Shown piece by piece: positions 27,048 through 36,535 of a DNA stretch of 64,000 nucleotides (its first letter is position 1; every line of letters starts with the position of its first letter). The notes below the pieces were generated by a model. That model saw only the letters and a program-made list of their open reading frames with translations, searched no databases and was not told the DNA's origin. Source of the DNA: Marinomonas posidonica_A (lineage in GTDB: Bacteria; Pseudomonadota; Gammaproteobacteria; Pseudomonadales; Marinomonadaceae); NCBI RefSeq assembly GCF_043643765.1, contig NZ_JBHZSP010000008.1, positions 62,001 to 126,000 on the forward strand. Direction: 5' to 3'. The position numbers and the translations under genes were made by a program.

Positions 27048-29741
27048 TTACTGGTCGCTTTGGTAACGCTTAACCAGTTGCTCCACTAAACCAAAATCGA
27101 AGGCATTAATCGCTTGCTGAAGACGGCGATAATCTTCGTCGATTAACTGGCCTTGTAATGCCACAAATGCAGTCTCGGCAGCGTCTACATCCCCATTTTG
27201 CGCGGCGACTAATAATGGCTGCCAATCCGTCTCTTGCAACGCCTTTAACTCGAATGATTGATCGGCCAACACGGCATGAGTATCGGTTTTATTTGAATCC
27301 CTATCATGGCTATCAAATTGTGAAACGAACTGCACTTTCAAATGACGGGTTAAGGCACGATAAATGTCTTCTATTTGATAAGGTTTGGCCACCACTTCCC
27401 AAAAGCCTTGCTCCAACAAAGCGCGCTGTTCATGTTCTAATGTCGATGCCGTGACAGCAATCACAGGGATGGCTTCTGCTCCCACTTCTTGCTGTATTAA
27501 AGACAACAACTCCACTCCCGACTTTTCTGGCATGCGAATGTCTGTCATAACAATATCTGGTCGCTGCAATCGAAAAGCCTGAATGGCTTCTTCACCATCT
27601 TTTGCCTCCATGATCTGGCAACCGGCTTTTTCAAGTAAAGACACTAAAATGTCACGTGACCAATCATCGTCCTCGGCGACCAATACCCTAATCGGCTCAT
27701 TGAGCCTCATTCCCATTAAAAATTCATCCGTTGGCAACTCATCATCAAGGACGTCATCCACCAATAACAATGGTAAATCAACGACTATTTTCGTCCCCGT
27801 TCCAACGTTACTTTTGACACTAAGCTTGCCATCCATTAGCTTTATCAAGGTGGTAGATAACGTCAAACCAAGGCCAGTACCACCGGATAACTCACCCGCC
27901 TTACCTTGTACAAAAGGCGTAAACAGGTGCTCCATTAACTCTGGCTCAATACCAGGGCCAGAATCTTCTATCAAAATATGAATGCGTTCATGCTGAATAG
28001 CGACAGAGACACGGACATAGCCTTGTTGGGTAAATTTCACTGCATTACCCACTAAGTTAGTCAGTATTTGGTGAAATTTAATCGGATCAGACCACACCAT
28101 TTGCCGTTCCTGTAAATCACAGATCACTTGAAACGTCAGTCCCTTCGATTCGGCTTGGCCTTGCAATAACTTACCAACTTGCTTGACCTCTTTACACAAG
28201 TCCATCTTTTGCTCTTGTAATACCAAACGACCTGATTCAATTCGAGCAATGTCCAAAATATCATTAATGAGGTTTAATAAACGTTCGCCCGCGGAGGCAA
28301 TCGCCACAAAACGATTTCGCGACACACCAGTAAGAGCATTTTCTTCACTGATTAATTGTGCGTATCCGATGATGGCATTTAATGGAGTTCGAATCTCATG
28401 GCTCATATTCGCTAAAAAATGGCTCTTCGCTTGGTTTGCCTGTTCCGCAGCTTCTTTTGCTTGTTCAAGCTGTTGTGAGACTTGTTTTTGCTCCGTAATA
28501 TCACTCATGATGTTACCGACAAAAATCGATTTGCCCTGTTCATCTTTCAGAATGAAATAGATTTCATAAGTCGGGAAAACACGACCATCTAAACTTTTCG
28601 CTCGTAATTCACCTTGCCACACCCCATGCTCTCTCACATAAGGAATCACTGTTGTCTCAATATATTCGTGAATGGATTGTGGATAAAAATCCAGGTAATG
28701 AAATTGGGTCAGCTGTTTGTCGGTAACGTCTTCGGCCACCCCCAGCAGAGCACGAATGTATTTATTAAAATAGCTTACTTGCCCTTCTAGACTGCCCATG
28801 GCAAAACCTTGCGCTGAGTTGTCAGCAAAGCTTTTAAACAGTTTAAGCTGATTGATCAGATCATGACGCTCTGTAATGTCTCGAGCAATACTCAATGTAC
28901 CGCGAAAGTTAATTGAAGGCTCTATCACCGGCACACGGTGAATTTCAAACAGTCTGTCTTCTCGCAAAGATTCCGAGTACCCCCAAGATTGATCTTGAAC
29001 GATCTGCCCTGACACTAAGGCCGATTGATCTCGCTGATGGTATATTTCACCAATATCGTCAAGGTTCAATTGAATATCAGTTTTACCCTGAACGTCCTCC
29101 GCTGGCATACGATGAAAGTCAAAAAAAGCCTGATTGCAATTCAAATAGCGACCAGCTTCGTCCTTGTACCACACCACATCCGGCATGTTATTCAATAGAG
29201 TGGATAAAGTAAGCTCGCGCTGTTGTGCTTGCTCACGTGCCGCAATCAGCTCATTCTCTGTGTCCACCCAATAACCAATATCTTCCATAATGCCCGCAAT
29301 ACTTTTGACGCCATAACGAGCATCACGACGTGCTACACGGCCACGAATTTCAATCCAGTATCGCTGCTGTATTGGGTTCAGCAACTGTAATCTGAGGGTA
29401 AATACTTTATGACTATCTGGACCATTCTGGAGCATGCGTTTTTGCCAATCAGTGAAAGCCCTCTTACCCTCCTCAGATAGAAGAGCTAGCCACTCAGACA
29501 CCCGTTTAGGGGTTTGACTCTCAGCAAAGCCCAATTGCAAGAAGAACTCGGAAGACATATACAAACGATTGGTCGCAGGAAACCACTCCCATACGCCACC
29601 TTTAGTCGCAAGAACAGCTCGCGAATAACGACGTTGTAAATGTTTAAAACGCAGTAAAGTAATAAGTTGAAAAACGGCAAACACTAGCAAGGTAGCCAAG
29701 AAGGCCGCTGCCAACAGATAAAACAACTCAGCGAATCCCAT
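27048..29741 (-). CDS. PAS-domain hybrid sensor histidine kinase
   Basis: This 897-residue protein has one N-terminal membrane helix (about 5-27), then three PAS/PAC regions (about 35-165, 175-300 and 305-420) and a HisKA domain with MSHEIRTPLNA. The phospho-acceptor is His448. A HATPase_c domain follows (N box LTNLVGNAVKFT, G box EDSGPGI), then a receiver domain with phospho-acceptor Asp734 in MTDIRMPEKSG. The last 85 residues are helical, but I see no clear HPt histidine. With a single membrane helix it probably senses a cytoplasmic cue via PAS. It lies 44 bp after the REC-GGDEF-EAL gene on the same strand, so the two may form one pathway. The signal is unknown. Confidence 0.9.
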   Translation of the reverse strand: MGFAELFYLLAAAFLATLLVFAVFQLITLLRFKHLQRRYSRAVLATKGGVWEWFPATNRLYMSSEFFLQLGFAESQTPKRVSEWLALLSEEGKRAFTDWQKRMLQNGPDSHKVFTLRLQLLNPIQQRYWIEIRGRVARRDARYGVKSIAGIMEDIGYWVDTENELIAAREQAQQRELTLSTLLNNMPDVVWYKDEAGRYLNCNQAFFDFHRMPAEDVQGKTDIQLNLDDIGEIYHQRDQSALVSGQIVQDQSWGYSESLREDRLFEIHRVPVIEPSINFRGTLSIARDITERHDLINQLKLFKSFADNSAQGFAMGSLEGQVSYFNKYIRALLGVAEDVTDKQLTQFHYLDFYPQSIHEYIETTVIPYVREHGVWQGELRAKSLDGRVFPTYEIYFILKDEQGKSIFVGNIMSDITEQKQVSQQLEQAKEAAEQANQAKSHFLANMSHEIRTPLNAIIGYAQLISEENALTGVSRNRFVAIASAGERLLNLINDILDIARIESGRLVLQEQKMDLCKEVKQVGKLLQGQAESKGLTFQVICDLQERQMVWSDPIKFHQILTNLVGNAVKFTQQGYVRVSVAIQHERIHILIEDSGPGIEPELMEHLFTPFVQGKAGELSGGTGLGLTLSTTLIKLMDGKLSVKSNVGTGTKIVVDLPLLLVDDVLDDELPTDEFLMGMRLNEPIRVLVAEDDDWSRDILVSLLEKAGCQIMEAKDGEEAIQAFRLQRPDIVMTDIRMPEKSGVELLSLIQQEVGAEAIPVIAVTASTLEHEQRALLEQGFWEVVAKPYQIEDIYRALTRHLKVQFVSQFDSHDRDSNKTDTHAVLADQSFELKALQETDWQPLLVAAQNGDVDAAETAFVALQGQLIDEDYRRLQQAINAFDFGLVEQLVKRYQSDQ

Positions 29742-29785
29742 GAACTCTTCTCTCCCTAGATGGCACGTTTAGACAGATCAACGAG

Positions 29786-31585
29786 TCATAGTTTCTCAGG
29801 TTTATGAAAGTGGTAACCCTGTCCCCACTCCACACCCAACGAGGTCAGTTGATCGACAATAGCTTGATTTTCAACAAATTCCGCCACCACAGGTTTTTTC
29901 ATCATTTTGGCCAGCTTGACGATGGAGTCAACCATACCAAAATGAATTTCATTGATGTGCATATCTTTAATGAACATACCGTCAATTTTGATCAGATCAA
30001 AGGGCAGATCCATCAAATAGGCGAAGGAAGAAAAGCCTGTACCAAAATCATCTAAGGCAATGCTACAGCCTTGCTCGTGCAATTTGGACATAAAGCGACG
30101 AGTATCAGTGAAGTTATTCAAGGCCTCCGTTTCCGTTACTTCAAAACAAAACTTACGTCCGTCTAATTGATGTGCTTCTAGTTGCTCAAGTATAAAATCT
30201 GAGAAATCCGCCTGACGCACAGACAAAGCAGACACATTAAGCGCGACTTGATCCACGTCATTCCACAGTTCAGTGCGTTCAGATAACTCCGCCATAGTAT
30301 GTTGAATAACCCATCGATCAATCTTAGAGATAATGCCAAAGCGCTCAGCAGCACGAATAAAATCATTCGGGTAAATTAAGTTACCGCTCGTTTCGTCTCT
30401 TAAACGCACCAAAATCTCGATTTTTTTCTTAGGCGTTTGCTGAACTAACGAACACACTTGCTGGAAATGCACTTCAAATAAATTTTTCTCAAGGCCGTCA
30501 ATAATACGCAGTCCCCAATTTAAATTACCTCGGTGCTCTTCGTATGCCAAATCTTGAGCGTTGCGAATGATTCGAGAATGAATACCCGCTTTTTTACTGG
30601 AGTAACAGACTTCATCTGCCAACATCACTACCTGCTCAAAAGACACCATGTCTTCAGTTATCGGCATAGCAACCTGAGTCACACTCATGCGGAACTGACG
30701 ATCGTCCCAAATAAACACAAAGTCTTCCAACAATTGATTAAAAGCACGGAAAAACGACTCTACCGCTGACACACCACCATCACGCAACACAATGACAAAT
30801 TTATCGCCACTCAAACGGGCTCCAAAATCGTTTTTAGGATCAATTAATCCTGTGATCAAGGCCGCCATTTGATGTAGCAATTCATCACCGGCAATACAAC
30901 CACAGGAGTCGTTAATCAAACGAAACTCATTCACATCAATCAGAATAAAATACGGCACTTGGATGGCTTGGTTAGATTGTACAGCAGAAATCAATAGCGA
31001 CACTCGCTCATCCAGAGCATCGCGATTATAGAGCTGAGTAACAAAGTCATGTTGAGCCAAGTACTTTAAGCGGTCCTGCATATAACGACGCTCATTGACT
31101 TCTTTACGCAAATTCCGATTCACTAAGTTCAAGTCCGCAGTACGTTCACGAACTTTGTCCTCGAGACTAATGGTTAATGCTTTAAGCTCGTTGAGGAGTT
31201 GAAACTTTTCTAACTGGTGAGAAACGCGCGCTCGTACTTCTTCCACTCGAAAGGGCTTGCTAATGTAATCATGGCCACCAGCATCAAACCCTCGACTAAT
31301 TTCGTCCGCTAAGGCCGTTACAAAAATGACAGGAAGATCTTTACCATTGGGTAGAGCTCGGATTCGTCGACAGGTTTCAAAACCATCGATACCGCCCATC
31401 ATGACATCCAACAGCACCAGACAAGGCTGAGTCCTCTCCAGTAATTCGAGCGCTCGCTCTCCTGAGTTAGCCACCAGCAACTGACAATCCAATGAAGAAA
31501 TTACGTCTTTTAAGATACGTAAATTTTCCGGTACATCATCCACAATCAAAACCGTCGGAATAGAATCATCCATTAAAGACGCCAC
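29786..31585 (-). CDS. Response regulator with GGDEF and EAL domains
   Basis: This 599-residue protein has a receiver domain (phospho-acceptor Asp60 in VLLDVMM), a coiled-coil linker (about 128-170), a GGDEF domain and an EAL domain. The diguanylate cyclase signature is degenerate (LSGDKF instead of GGDEF), so synthesis of cyclic di-GMP is unlikely. The EAL domain reads EILVRL instead of EALLR, but retains NVS, the ETE segment, DDFGTG, KIDG and the C-terminal GQGYHFHKP, so phosphodiesterase activity is plausible. It is upstream of the hybrid kinase in the same transcript direction, which suggests a phosphorelay controlling cyclic di-GMP. Confidence 0.9.
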   Translation of the reverse strand: MASLMDDSIPTVLIVDDVPENLRILKDVISSLDCQLLVANSGERALELLERTQPCLVLLDVMMGGIDGFETCRRIRALPNGKDLPVIFVTALADEISRGFDAGGHDYISKPFRVEEVRARVSHQLEKFQLLNELKALTISLEDKVRERTADLNLVNRNLRKEVNERRYMQDRLKYLAQHDFVTQLYNRDALDERVSLLISAVQSNQAIQVPYFILIDVNEFRLINDSCGCIAGDELLHQMAALITGLIDPKNDFGARLSGDKFVIVLRDGGVSAVESFFRAFNQLLEDFVFIWDDRQFRMSVTQVAMPITEDMVSFEQVVMLADEVCYSSKKAGIHSRIIRNAQDLAYEEHRGNLNWGLRIIDGLEKNLFEVHFQQVCSLVQQTPKKKIEILVRLRDETSGNLIYPNDFIRAAERFGIISKIDRWVIQHTMAELSERTELWNDVDQVALNVSALSVRQADFSDFILEQLEAHQLDGRKFCFEVTETEALNNFTDTRRFMSKLHEQGCSIALDDFGTGFSSFAYLMDLPFDLIKIDGMFIKDMHINEIHFGMVDSIVKLAKMMKKPVVAEFVENQAIVDQLTSLGVEWGQGYHFHKPEKL

Positions 31586-31617
31586 CTACTTTGCCTAAAA
31601 AACCGTCAATTTGAATA

Positions 31618-31654
31618 TATAGATATTACTCCCGTTCAATATTTAATATCTATA
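31618..31654. promoter_or_regulatory. Perfect 11-bp inverted repeat in a divergent intergenic region
   Basis: The arms TATAGATATTA (31618-31628) and TAATATCTATA (31644-31654) are exact reverse complements with a 15-bp spacer. They lie 30-70 bp upstream of the REC-GGDEF-EAL start and about 240 bp upstream of the LysR gene. The symmetry and AT-rich character suit an operator. The rest of the 311-bp gap (31586-31896) is AT-rich and shows no small gene. Confidence 0.5.
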
Positions 31655-31896
31655 GAAGTTACTAATCGAAACATGAAAGTTGAGTCGCATAGAATTTGAA
31701 TCGCCTACCTATGCAAAAAAAATGCAAATTAATTCACCATTTACATAAAACATCCGTACGCACAAAGTATGATTTCAGTTTATGATTAGACATCATCAGA
31801 ATGTAATGGAATAAAAGCTAAGGAAGCTGATGCGACACATTGTTTTCACTTCTTTCGTTTTTCTGAATGTAACAAACATAAGGTGCCCCTTTACGA

Positions 31897-32784
31897 ATGA
31901 GAATCACACTGAGACAGCTACAAATTTTTGAAGCCGTTGTCCACACTGGCTCAGTAACCGCTGCGGCGGATATGGTGTCAATTAGTCAACCTGCTGCGAG
32001 CCAAGCTTTGAGAGAACTAGAAGCATTACTTGGCCGTCCCTTATTTCGTCGTCATGGTAAACGCTTACAAATCACCCCTCAGGCGAGACACCTGTTACCA
32101 CAAGCTAGGTCAGTATTGAGTCAGATAGAACAAATTGAAAGTATGGGGAATGAAGATGAATTAAGCGGTTCTCTTCATTTAGCGGCCAGTGTCAGTGTCG
32201 GTAATTATTTATTACCGAAACAAATGTCTAACTTTAAACAGCAACACCCTAATATTCGCTTCAATCTCGATATTGGCAATACACAAAGCGTCATCCAACA
32301 ACTCTTAACCGGAAAAGCCGAAGTCGGTTTCATTGAGGGTTATTGTCAGCACGCTGAGTTAATGACTCAAGTCTGGTTACAAGACGAGCTCGTGGTGTTT
32401 GGCTCTACCAAAGAAAACAGGTCAGAAAATTTATCATGGGACGATTTAAAAGCCGCAAACTGGGTAATGCGAGAATCCGGATCCGGCACCCGGAATATTC
32501 TAGAGCAAGCCACTGGCGCGGAAATTCCACATTTGAATGTGGTGTTATCTTTGGCACATATGGAAGCGGTTAAGCAAGCGGTGATACATCAGATGGGCTT
32601 AGGCTGTTTGTCTCGTATGGCGATCTCTCAAGAATTAAACGCAGGGTTAATCAGACTGTATCAAACGCCATTAAAATTAAATCGCAATTTATTAATCGTT
32701 ACTCCAAGGAATACCGCGCTAACGCAAAATGCACAACGCTTTATTGATCTTTGTCGTGCCATCCCAGCGTTAACAAATGTTTAG
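31897..32784 (+). CDS. LysR-family transcriptional regulator
   Basis: This 295-residue protein has an N-terminal winged helix-turn-helix (ITLRQLQIFEAVVHTGSV, with the recognition helix in SQPAASQALRELE, about 3-62) and a periplasmic-binding-protein-like effector domain. The start and effector domain resemble the YeiE/CysB-like branch (GNTQSVIQQLLTGKAEVGFIEG), but I cannot name the ligand. The next gene, 34 bp downstream on the same strand, is another LysR protein. LysR regulators often control a divergent neighbour, which here would be the cyclic di-GMP regulator. Confidence 0.9.
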   Translation: MRITLRQLQIFEAVVHTGSVTAAADMVSISQPAASQALRELEALLGRPLFRRHGKRLQITPQARHLLPQARSVLSQIEQIESMGNEDELSGSLHLAASVSVGNYLLPKQMSNFKQQHPNIRFNLDIGNTQSVIQQLLTGKAEVGFIEGYCQHAELMTQVWLQDELVVFGSTKENRSENLSWDDLKAANWVMRESGSGTRNILEQATGAEIPHLNVVLSLAHMEAVKQAVIHQMGLGCLSRMAISQELNAGLIRLYQTPLKLNRNLLIVTPRNTALTQNAQRFIDLCRAIPALTNV

Positions 32785-32818
32785 TAGTTATGACAACGGA
32801 TTAAATAATTAAACTCCT

Positions 32819-33775
32819 ATGAATATTAATAAGATCGACCTGAACCTGCTTATTTACCTCGATGTATTATTACGAGAATGCAACGTAACTAGGTCTGCCA
32901 ACAAACTTAATATTACACAACCCGCCATGAGTAATGGCTTAAAGCGTTTGCGTGATTTATTAAACGATCCTTTGTTAGTGCGTACAAGCGAAGGCATGAA
33001 ACCAACTGAAAAAGCCTTAAGACTGCAACCGATTGTCCGAAAAGTTCTACTTGATCTAGAAGAAGCGTTACAGCCTGAAGCCGACTTCAACGAAAGCACC
33101 AGTACTCGCGTCTTTCGCATCATGGCAAGTGACTATGCCGCTTCCACCGTGATCCCCCGCCTACTTAATCGTCTACGTGAATACGCACCGGGCATTACGC
33201 TCGATATCATGACACCAAGCGACGTCACCTTTCACGACGTGGAAGCAGGCAAAATCGATATGGCCATCAATCGCTTTGAAGAATTACCGCAATCTTTCCA
33301 CCAAAAAAGCGTCTGGCTCGACACTTTCGTTTGCATGATGAGTGCGGACAACCCAATTAAAGACCAATTCGATTTAGAAGCTTACTTAAAAGCTCAACAC
33401 ATCTGGGTGAGTAAAACCGGCTTTGGTATTGGTGTGGGGATGGACCCAACCGATGTACAGAAACTGGGCTGGGTTGACGAAGCTCTGCAAGCCATTGAAC
33501 GCAAACGAAGCATTCGTGTCTTTACTCGTAGTTATCACACAGCGATGCATCTCGCCCTAGAGCAAGACTTAATTGCCACCTTGCCGAAGAAAGTCGCCAT
33601 GGTAAACAAAAAAAATCCAGATTTAGTGATTTTAGAACCCCCCTTCGACATTCCCAAAATTGAGCTGAAGATGATCTGGAGCCCATTATTACATCATGAT
33701 GCGAGTCACATATGGTTTAGACGGCAGGTGATTGACGTAGCCAACGAATTTAACGCTCAAGCCTGTAACAAATAA
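32819..33775 (+). CDS. LysR-family transcriptional regulator, NodD/PcpR-like branch
   Basis: This 318-residue protein starts INKIDLNLLIYLDVLLRECN and carries the helix-turn-helix in ITQPAMSNGLKRLRDLL, the form seen in the LeuO/NodD/PcpR group of LysR proteins. It has a long effector domain (about 95-310). It lies 34 bp after another LysR gene and 29 bp before a VOC-fold gene, so the three may be cotranscribed. The effector is unknown. No truncation is seen. Confidence 0.9.
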   Translation: MNINKIDLNLLIYLDVLLRECNVTRSANKLNITQPAMSNGLKRLRDLLNDPLLVRTSEGMKPTEKALRLQPIVRKVLLDLEEALQPEADFNESTSTRVFRIMASDYAASTVIPRLLNRLREYAPGITLDIMTPSDVTFHDVEAGKIDMAINRFEELPQSFHQKSVWLDTFVCMMSADNPIKDQFDLEAYLKAQHIWVSKTGFGIGVGMDPTDVQKLGWVDEALQAIERKRSIRVFTRSYHTAMHLALEQDLIATLPKKVAMVNKKNPDLVILEPPFDIPKIELKMIWSPLLHHDASHIWFRRQVIDVANEFNAQACNK

Positions 33776-33804
33776 ACGGCAAAGTATTATGTAAACGGTG
33801 TCCT

Positions 33805-34197
33805 ATGCTTAAATTATCTAACATTCATCACGTTGCCATCATCTGTTCAGATTATGCTGTTTCTAAGCACTTTTATCACAAAATATTAGGCCTTAAGATC
33901 CTTCGTGAAACCTATCGAGAAAGTCGCCAGTCTTACAAGCTGGATCTGGCCATTAATGACAGTTCACAAATCGAACTCTTCTCTTTTCCCAATCCGCCCG
34001 CTCGTCCTTCAAGGCCAGAAGCTCAAGGTTTACGTCATTTAGCCTTTGCCGTAGATAACCTAGACGACAGCATTGATTACTTATACCAACAAGGCATCAC
34101 AACAAAAGCCATTCGAGTCGATGAACTAACTGGAAAACGCTTCACGTTTTTTGCCGACCCAGACGAGCTACCGCTTGAACTCTATGAAGCCATCTAA
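33805..34197 (+). CDS. VOC-family protein, YaeR/GloA2-like
   Basis: This 130-residue vicinal-oxygen-chelate protein is made of two beta-alpha-beta-beta-beta units. It starts with IHHVAIICSDYAVSKHFYH and has a metal-ligand pattern with His near the start, Glu in IELFSF, His in LRHLAFAV and Glu in PLELYEAI, consistent with a four-ligand site. The pattern matches YaeR rather than classical glyoxalase I. The reaction is not established; it may be a lactoylglutathione-lyase-like activity. It is probably the last gene of the LysR-LysR-VOC unit, and a terminator follows. Confidence 0.85.
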   Translation: MLKLSNIHHVAIICSDYAVSKHFYHKILGLKILRETYRESRQSYKLDLAINDSSQIELFSFPNPPARPSRPEAQGLRHLAFAVDNLDDSIDYLYQQGITTKAIRVDELTGKRFTFFADPDELPLELYEAI

Positions 34198-34220
34198 GCC
34201 CAGTGTTAGACAATAAAAAA

Positions 34221-34248
34221 GCGCACATCTGAACGATGTGCGCTTTTA
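34221..34248. terminator. Bidirectional rho-independent terminator
   Basis: A perfect 9-bp stem, GCGCACATC (34221-34229) and GATGTGCGC (34235-34243), has a 5-base loop. It is followed by TTTTA on plus and preceded by AAAAAA, so it works for both the VOC gene and the convergent peroxiredoxin gene. Confidence 0.9.
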
Positions 34249-34279
34249 TTAGATTAGTTGCTTTATAGGAAGCAAAATC

Positions 34280-34903
34280 TTATAGAGAGTTAGCACTCTC
34301 AGCTAGGTAAGAAGCCACACCTTCTGGCGATGTTTCCATGCCTTTATCGCCTTTATTCCAACCCGCTGGGCAAACTTGACCATTTTCTTCAAAGAATTGA
34401 AGCGCATCAACAACACGAACAAGCTCATCCATGTTACGACCAATCGGCTCATCGTTTACAACTTGTGAACGTACAATGCCTTTTTGGTCAATAACAAAAG
34501 ACGCACGCATCGCAACACCTGCAGGATAGTAAGAGTCGCCACCTTCAGATTCGATACCGTATGCTTTGGCAATTTCGTGATCCATATCCGCAGCAAGCGT
34601 GTACTCAACAGCACCAATACCACCCTGATCAACCGGTGTGTTACGCCAAGCATTGTGCGTGAAATGTGAATCGATAGACACACCAATCACCTCTACACCC
34701 ATTTCACGGAATTTTTCCATACGATGAGACATAGCAATGATTTCAGACGGACAAACAAACGTGAAATCTAATGGGTAGAAAAATACGATCGCGTATTTAC
34801 CCTTGATGGTTTCAGCTAAGTTGAAAGAGTCTACGATCTGGCCATCCGCAAGTACGGCTGGAACAGTAAAATCTGGTGCTTTTTTTCCGACTAAAATAGA
34901 CAT
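34280..34903 (-). CDS. Typical 2-Cys peroxiredoxin (AhpC/Prx1)
   Basis: This 207-residue cytoplasmic peroxidase reduces hydrogen peroxide and organic peroxides. The peroxidatic Cys is in FTFVCPSE (about residue 50) and the resolving Cys in GQVCPAGW near the C-terminus. The form with EVIGVSIDSHFTHNAWRNTP belongs to the Prx1/AhpC subfamily. Its ATG has a strong AAAGGAG upstream. It lies 64 bp after the monothiol glutaredoxin gene on the same strand, a sensible redox pair. The reductant (AhpF, thioredoxin or glutaredoxin) cannot be told. Confidence 0.93.
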   Translation of the reverse strand: MSILVGKKAPDFTVPAVLADGQIVDSFNLAETIKGKYAIVFFYPLDFTFVCPSEIIAMSHRMEKFREMGVEVIGVSIDSHFTHNAWRNTPVDQGGIGAVEYTLAADMDHEIAKAYGIESEGGDSYYPAGVAMRASFVIDQKGIVRSQVVNDEPIGRNMDELVRVVDALQFFEENGQVCPAGWNKGDKGMETSPEGVASYLAESANSL

Positions 34904-34967
34904 GTTAAGCGTCTCCTTTGATTTGCTTAGTTTAAATCGTTATTTGGTATTTTCAGAATATTGATAT

Positions 34968-35297
34968 TTATTCTTCAGACTCACCAACCGCATTTTTGAT
35001 TAATTCTTGTAACTCGCCATTACCGGCCATCTCAACAATAATATCACAACCACCAACCAACTCGCCTTTCACCCATAATTGAGGGAACGTTGGCCAATTT
35101 GCGAATTTTGGTAACTCAGCGCGAATGTCTGGGTTGTCTAGAATGTTCACGAAAGCGAAACGCTCGCCACAAGACATCAGGGCTTGAACCGCTTGAGAGG
35201 AAAAACCACACTGTGGTGCACGAGGATTCCCCTTCATGTACAACAAAATATCATTATTGTTAATCTGCTCTTTAATTGTTTCGATTGTGTTACTCAC
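34968..35297 (-). CDS. grxD: Monothiol glutaredoxin, Grx4 type
   Basis: This 109-residue protein has the CGFS active site (PQCGFSSQAVQAL, about residues 28-40). It also has the glutathione and Fe-S cluster determinants NWPTFPQLWVKGELVGGCDI. The family binds or transfers [2Fe-2S] clusters using glutathione and works in Fe-S assembly and iron signalling. The start is GTG at 35297 with GAGG upstream. Size and motifs are standard. It lies immediately upstream of the peroxiredoxin gene. Confidence 0.95.
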   Translation of the reverse strand: MSNTIETIKEQINNNDILLYMKGNPRAPQCGFSSQAVQALMSCGERFAFVNILDNPDIRAELPKFANWPTFPQLWVKGELVGGCDIIVEMAGNGELQELIKNAVGESEE

Positions 35298-35540
35298 GCT
35301 AAAAACCTCGCTTTTTTACTATACCAATCGGGACTTAAATTTGACTAAGTGAAGCGGCCGATAAAAGTCGTTGTCGATTGCTCTTTGAAGTTGCATCAGT
35401 TTATGAGGTCTAATAGACAATTTACAACCCCATAATCCGGCTTTCGTTACACATTATCCCATCAAAGCCCCTTTACTCACATAGTCTAGTGTATTAAATT
35501 GGTCGATTCCCTTTTCAAAAGACAATTAAGGAGTCATCAC

Positions 35541-36446
35541 GTGTCGCCAAGGCATTTTCTTACTCTGAAGGATCTATCCTCCGATGAGTTAAAACAATTA
35601 TTATTACGGGCTTCTGAGCTTAAGAAAATTCATCGTGAAGGCACTTTATTCCAACCCTTAAAAAACCGAGTATTGGCGATGATCTTTGAAAAGTCATCGA
35701 CTCGAACTCGCGTCTCTTTTGAAGCCGGTATGGCACAATTTGGGGGGCATGCCCTATTCTTGTCACCAAGAGATACCCAATTGGGTCGTGGTGAACCAGT
35801 AGAAGACAGCGCACGTGTTATCTCTAGCATGGTCGATGCTGTCATGATTCGTACTTTCGATCATAAGACAGTGGAAACCTTTGCAAAATTTTCCTCTGTC
35901 CCTGTGATCAACGCATTAACAGATGATTACCATCCGTGCCAACTACTGGCCGATATGCAAACCTACCAAGAACATCGAGGCTCGATTGAGGGTAAAAAAG
36001 TCGTGTGGGTCGGCGATGGTAATAATATGTGTAACTCCTACATTAATGCTGCCGCTTTATTGGACTTTCAACTGGTTGTCGCTTGCCCTAAAGGTTACGA
36101 GCCTAGTGCAGAATTGGTGGCAGAGCATCAAGATCGTGTCACTATTCTTCATGACGCACACCAAGCCGCCACCGATGCTGACTTGATCGTTACCGATGTG
36201 TTTGCCTCTATGGGACAAGAAGATGAGCAAGAACAACGCTTAAAAGATTTCGATGGTTTTCAGGTCAACGCTGAATTGATGTCAAAAGCAAACTCAGACG
36301 CTCTTTTCATGCATTGTTTACCCGCTCACAGAGGTGAAGAAGTGTCTGCTGAAGTCTTGGATCACCCAGACTCAGTTGTTTGGGACGAAGCTGAAAACCG
36401 ACTGCATGCCCAAAAAGCATTACTTGAATTTTTAATCCGTCACTAA
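35541..36446 (+). CDS. argF: Ornithine carbamoyltransferase
   Basis: This enzyme forms citrulline from carbamoyl phosphate and ornithine in arginine synthesis. The carbamoyl-phosphate motif is SSTRTRVSFE, followed by MIRTFDH and HPCQLLADMQT; the ornithine site includes VGDGNNMCNS, and HCLPAHRGEEV lies near the end. The open frame reaches back to 35499, but the GTG at 35541, with AAGGAG seven bases upstream, gives 301 residues and the conserved SPRHFLTLKDLS start. It stands alone between grxD (divergent) and metR, with its own terminator. Confidence 0.95.
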   Translation: MSPRHFLTLKDLSSDELKQLLLRASELKKIHREGTLFQPLKNRVLAMIFEKSSTRTRVSFEAGMAQFGGHALFLSPRDTQLGRGEPVEDSARVISSMVDAVMIRTFDHKTVETFAKFSSVPVINALTDDYHPCQLLADMQTYQEHRGSIEGKKVVWVGDGNNMCNSYINAAALLDFQLVVACPKGYEPSAELVAEHQDRVTILHDAHQAATDADLIVTDVFASMGQEDEQEQRLKDFDGFQVNAELMSKANSDALFMHCLPAHRGEEVSAEVLDHPDSVVWDEAENRLHAQKALLEFLIRH

Positions 36447-36456
36447 GACAATAGAC

Positions 36457-36493
36457 AAGCTCGTTTGTACGTTTGTTGCGAACGAGCTTTTTT
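36457..36493 (+). terminator. Rho-independent terminator of argF
   Basis: A perfect stem AAGCTCGTT (36457-36465) with AACGAGCTT (36481-36489) is followed by a T run, 11 bases after the argF stop. Confidence 0.85.
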
Positions 36494-36535
36494 ACATTTC
36501 AAGTATTGAATAAAACTCATCTATAGTGAACCACC

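Noticed and set aside
31897..33775. Two adjacent LysR genes as a recent duplication
   Set aside because: Their DNA-binding and effector domains belong to different LysR branches and the proteins are dissimilar, so they are not recent copies.
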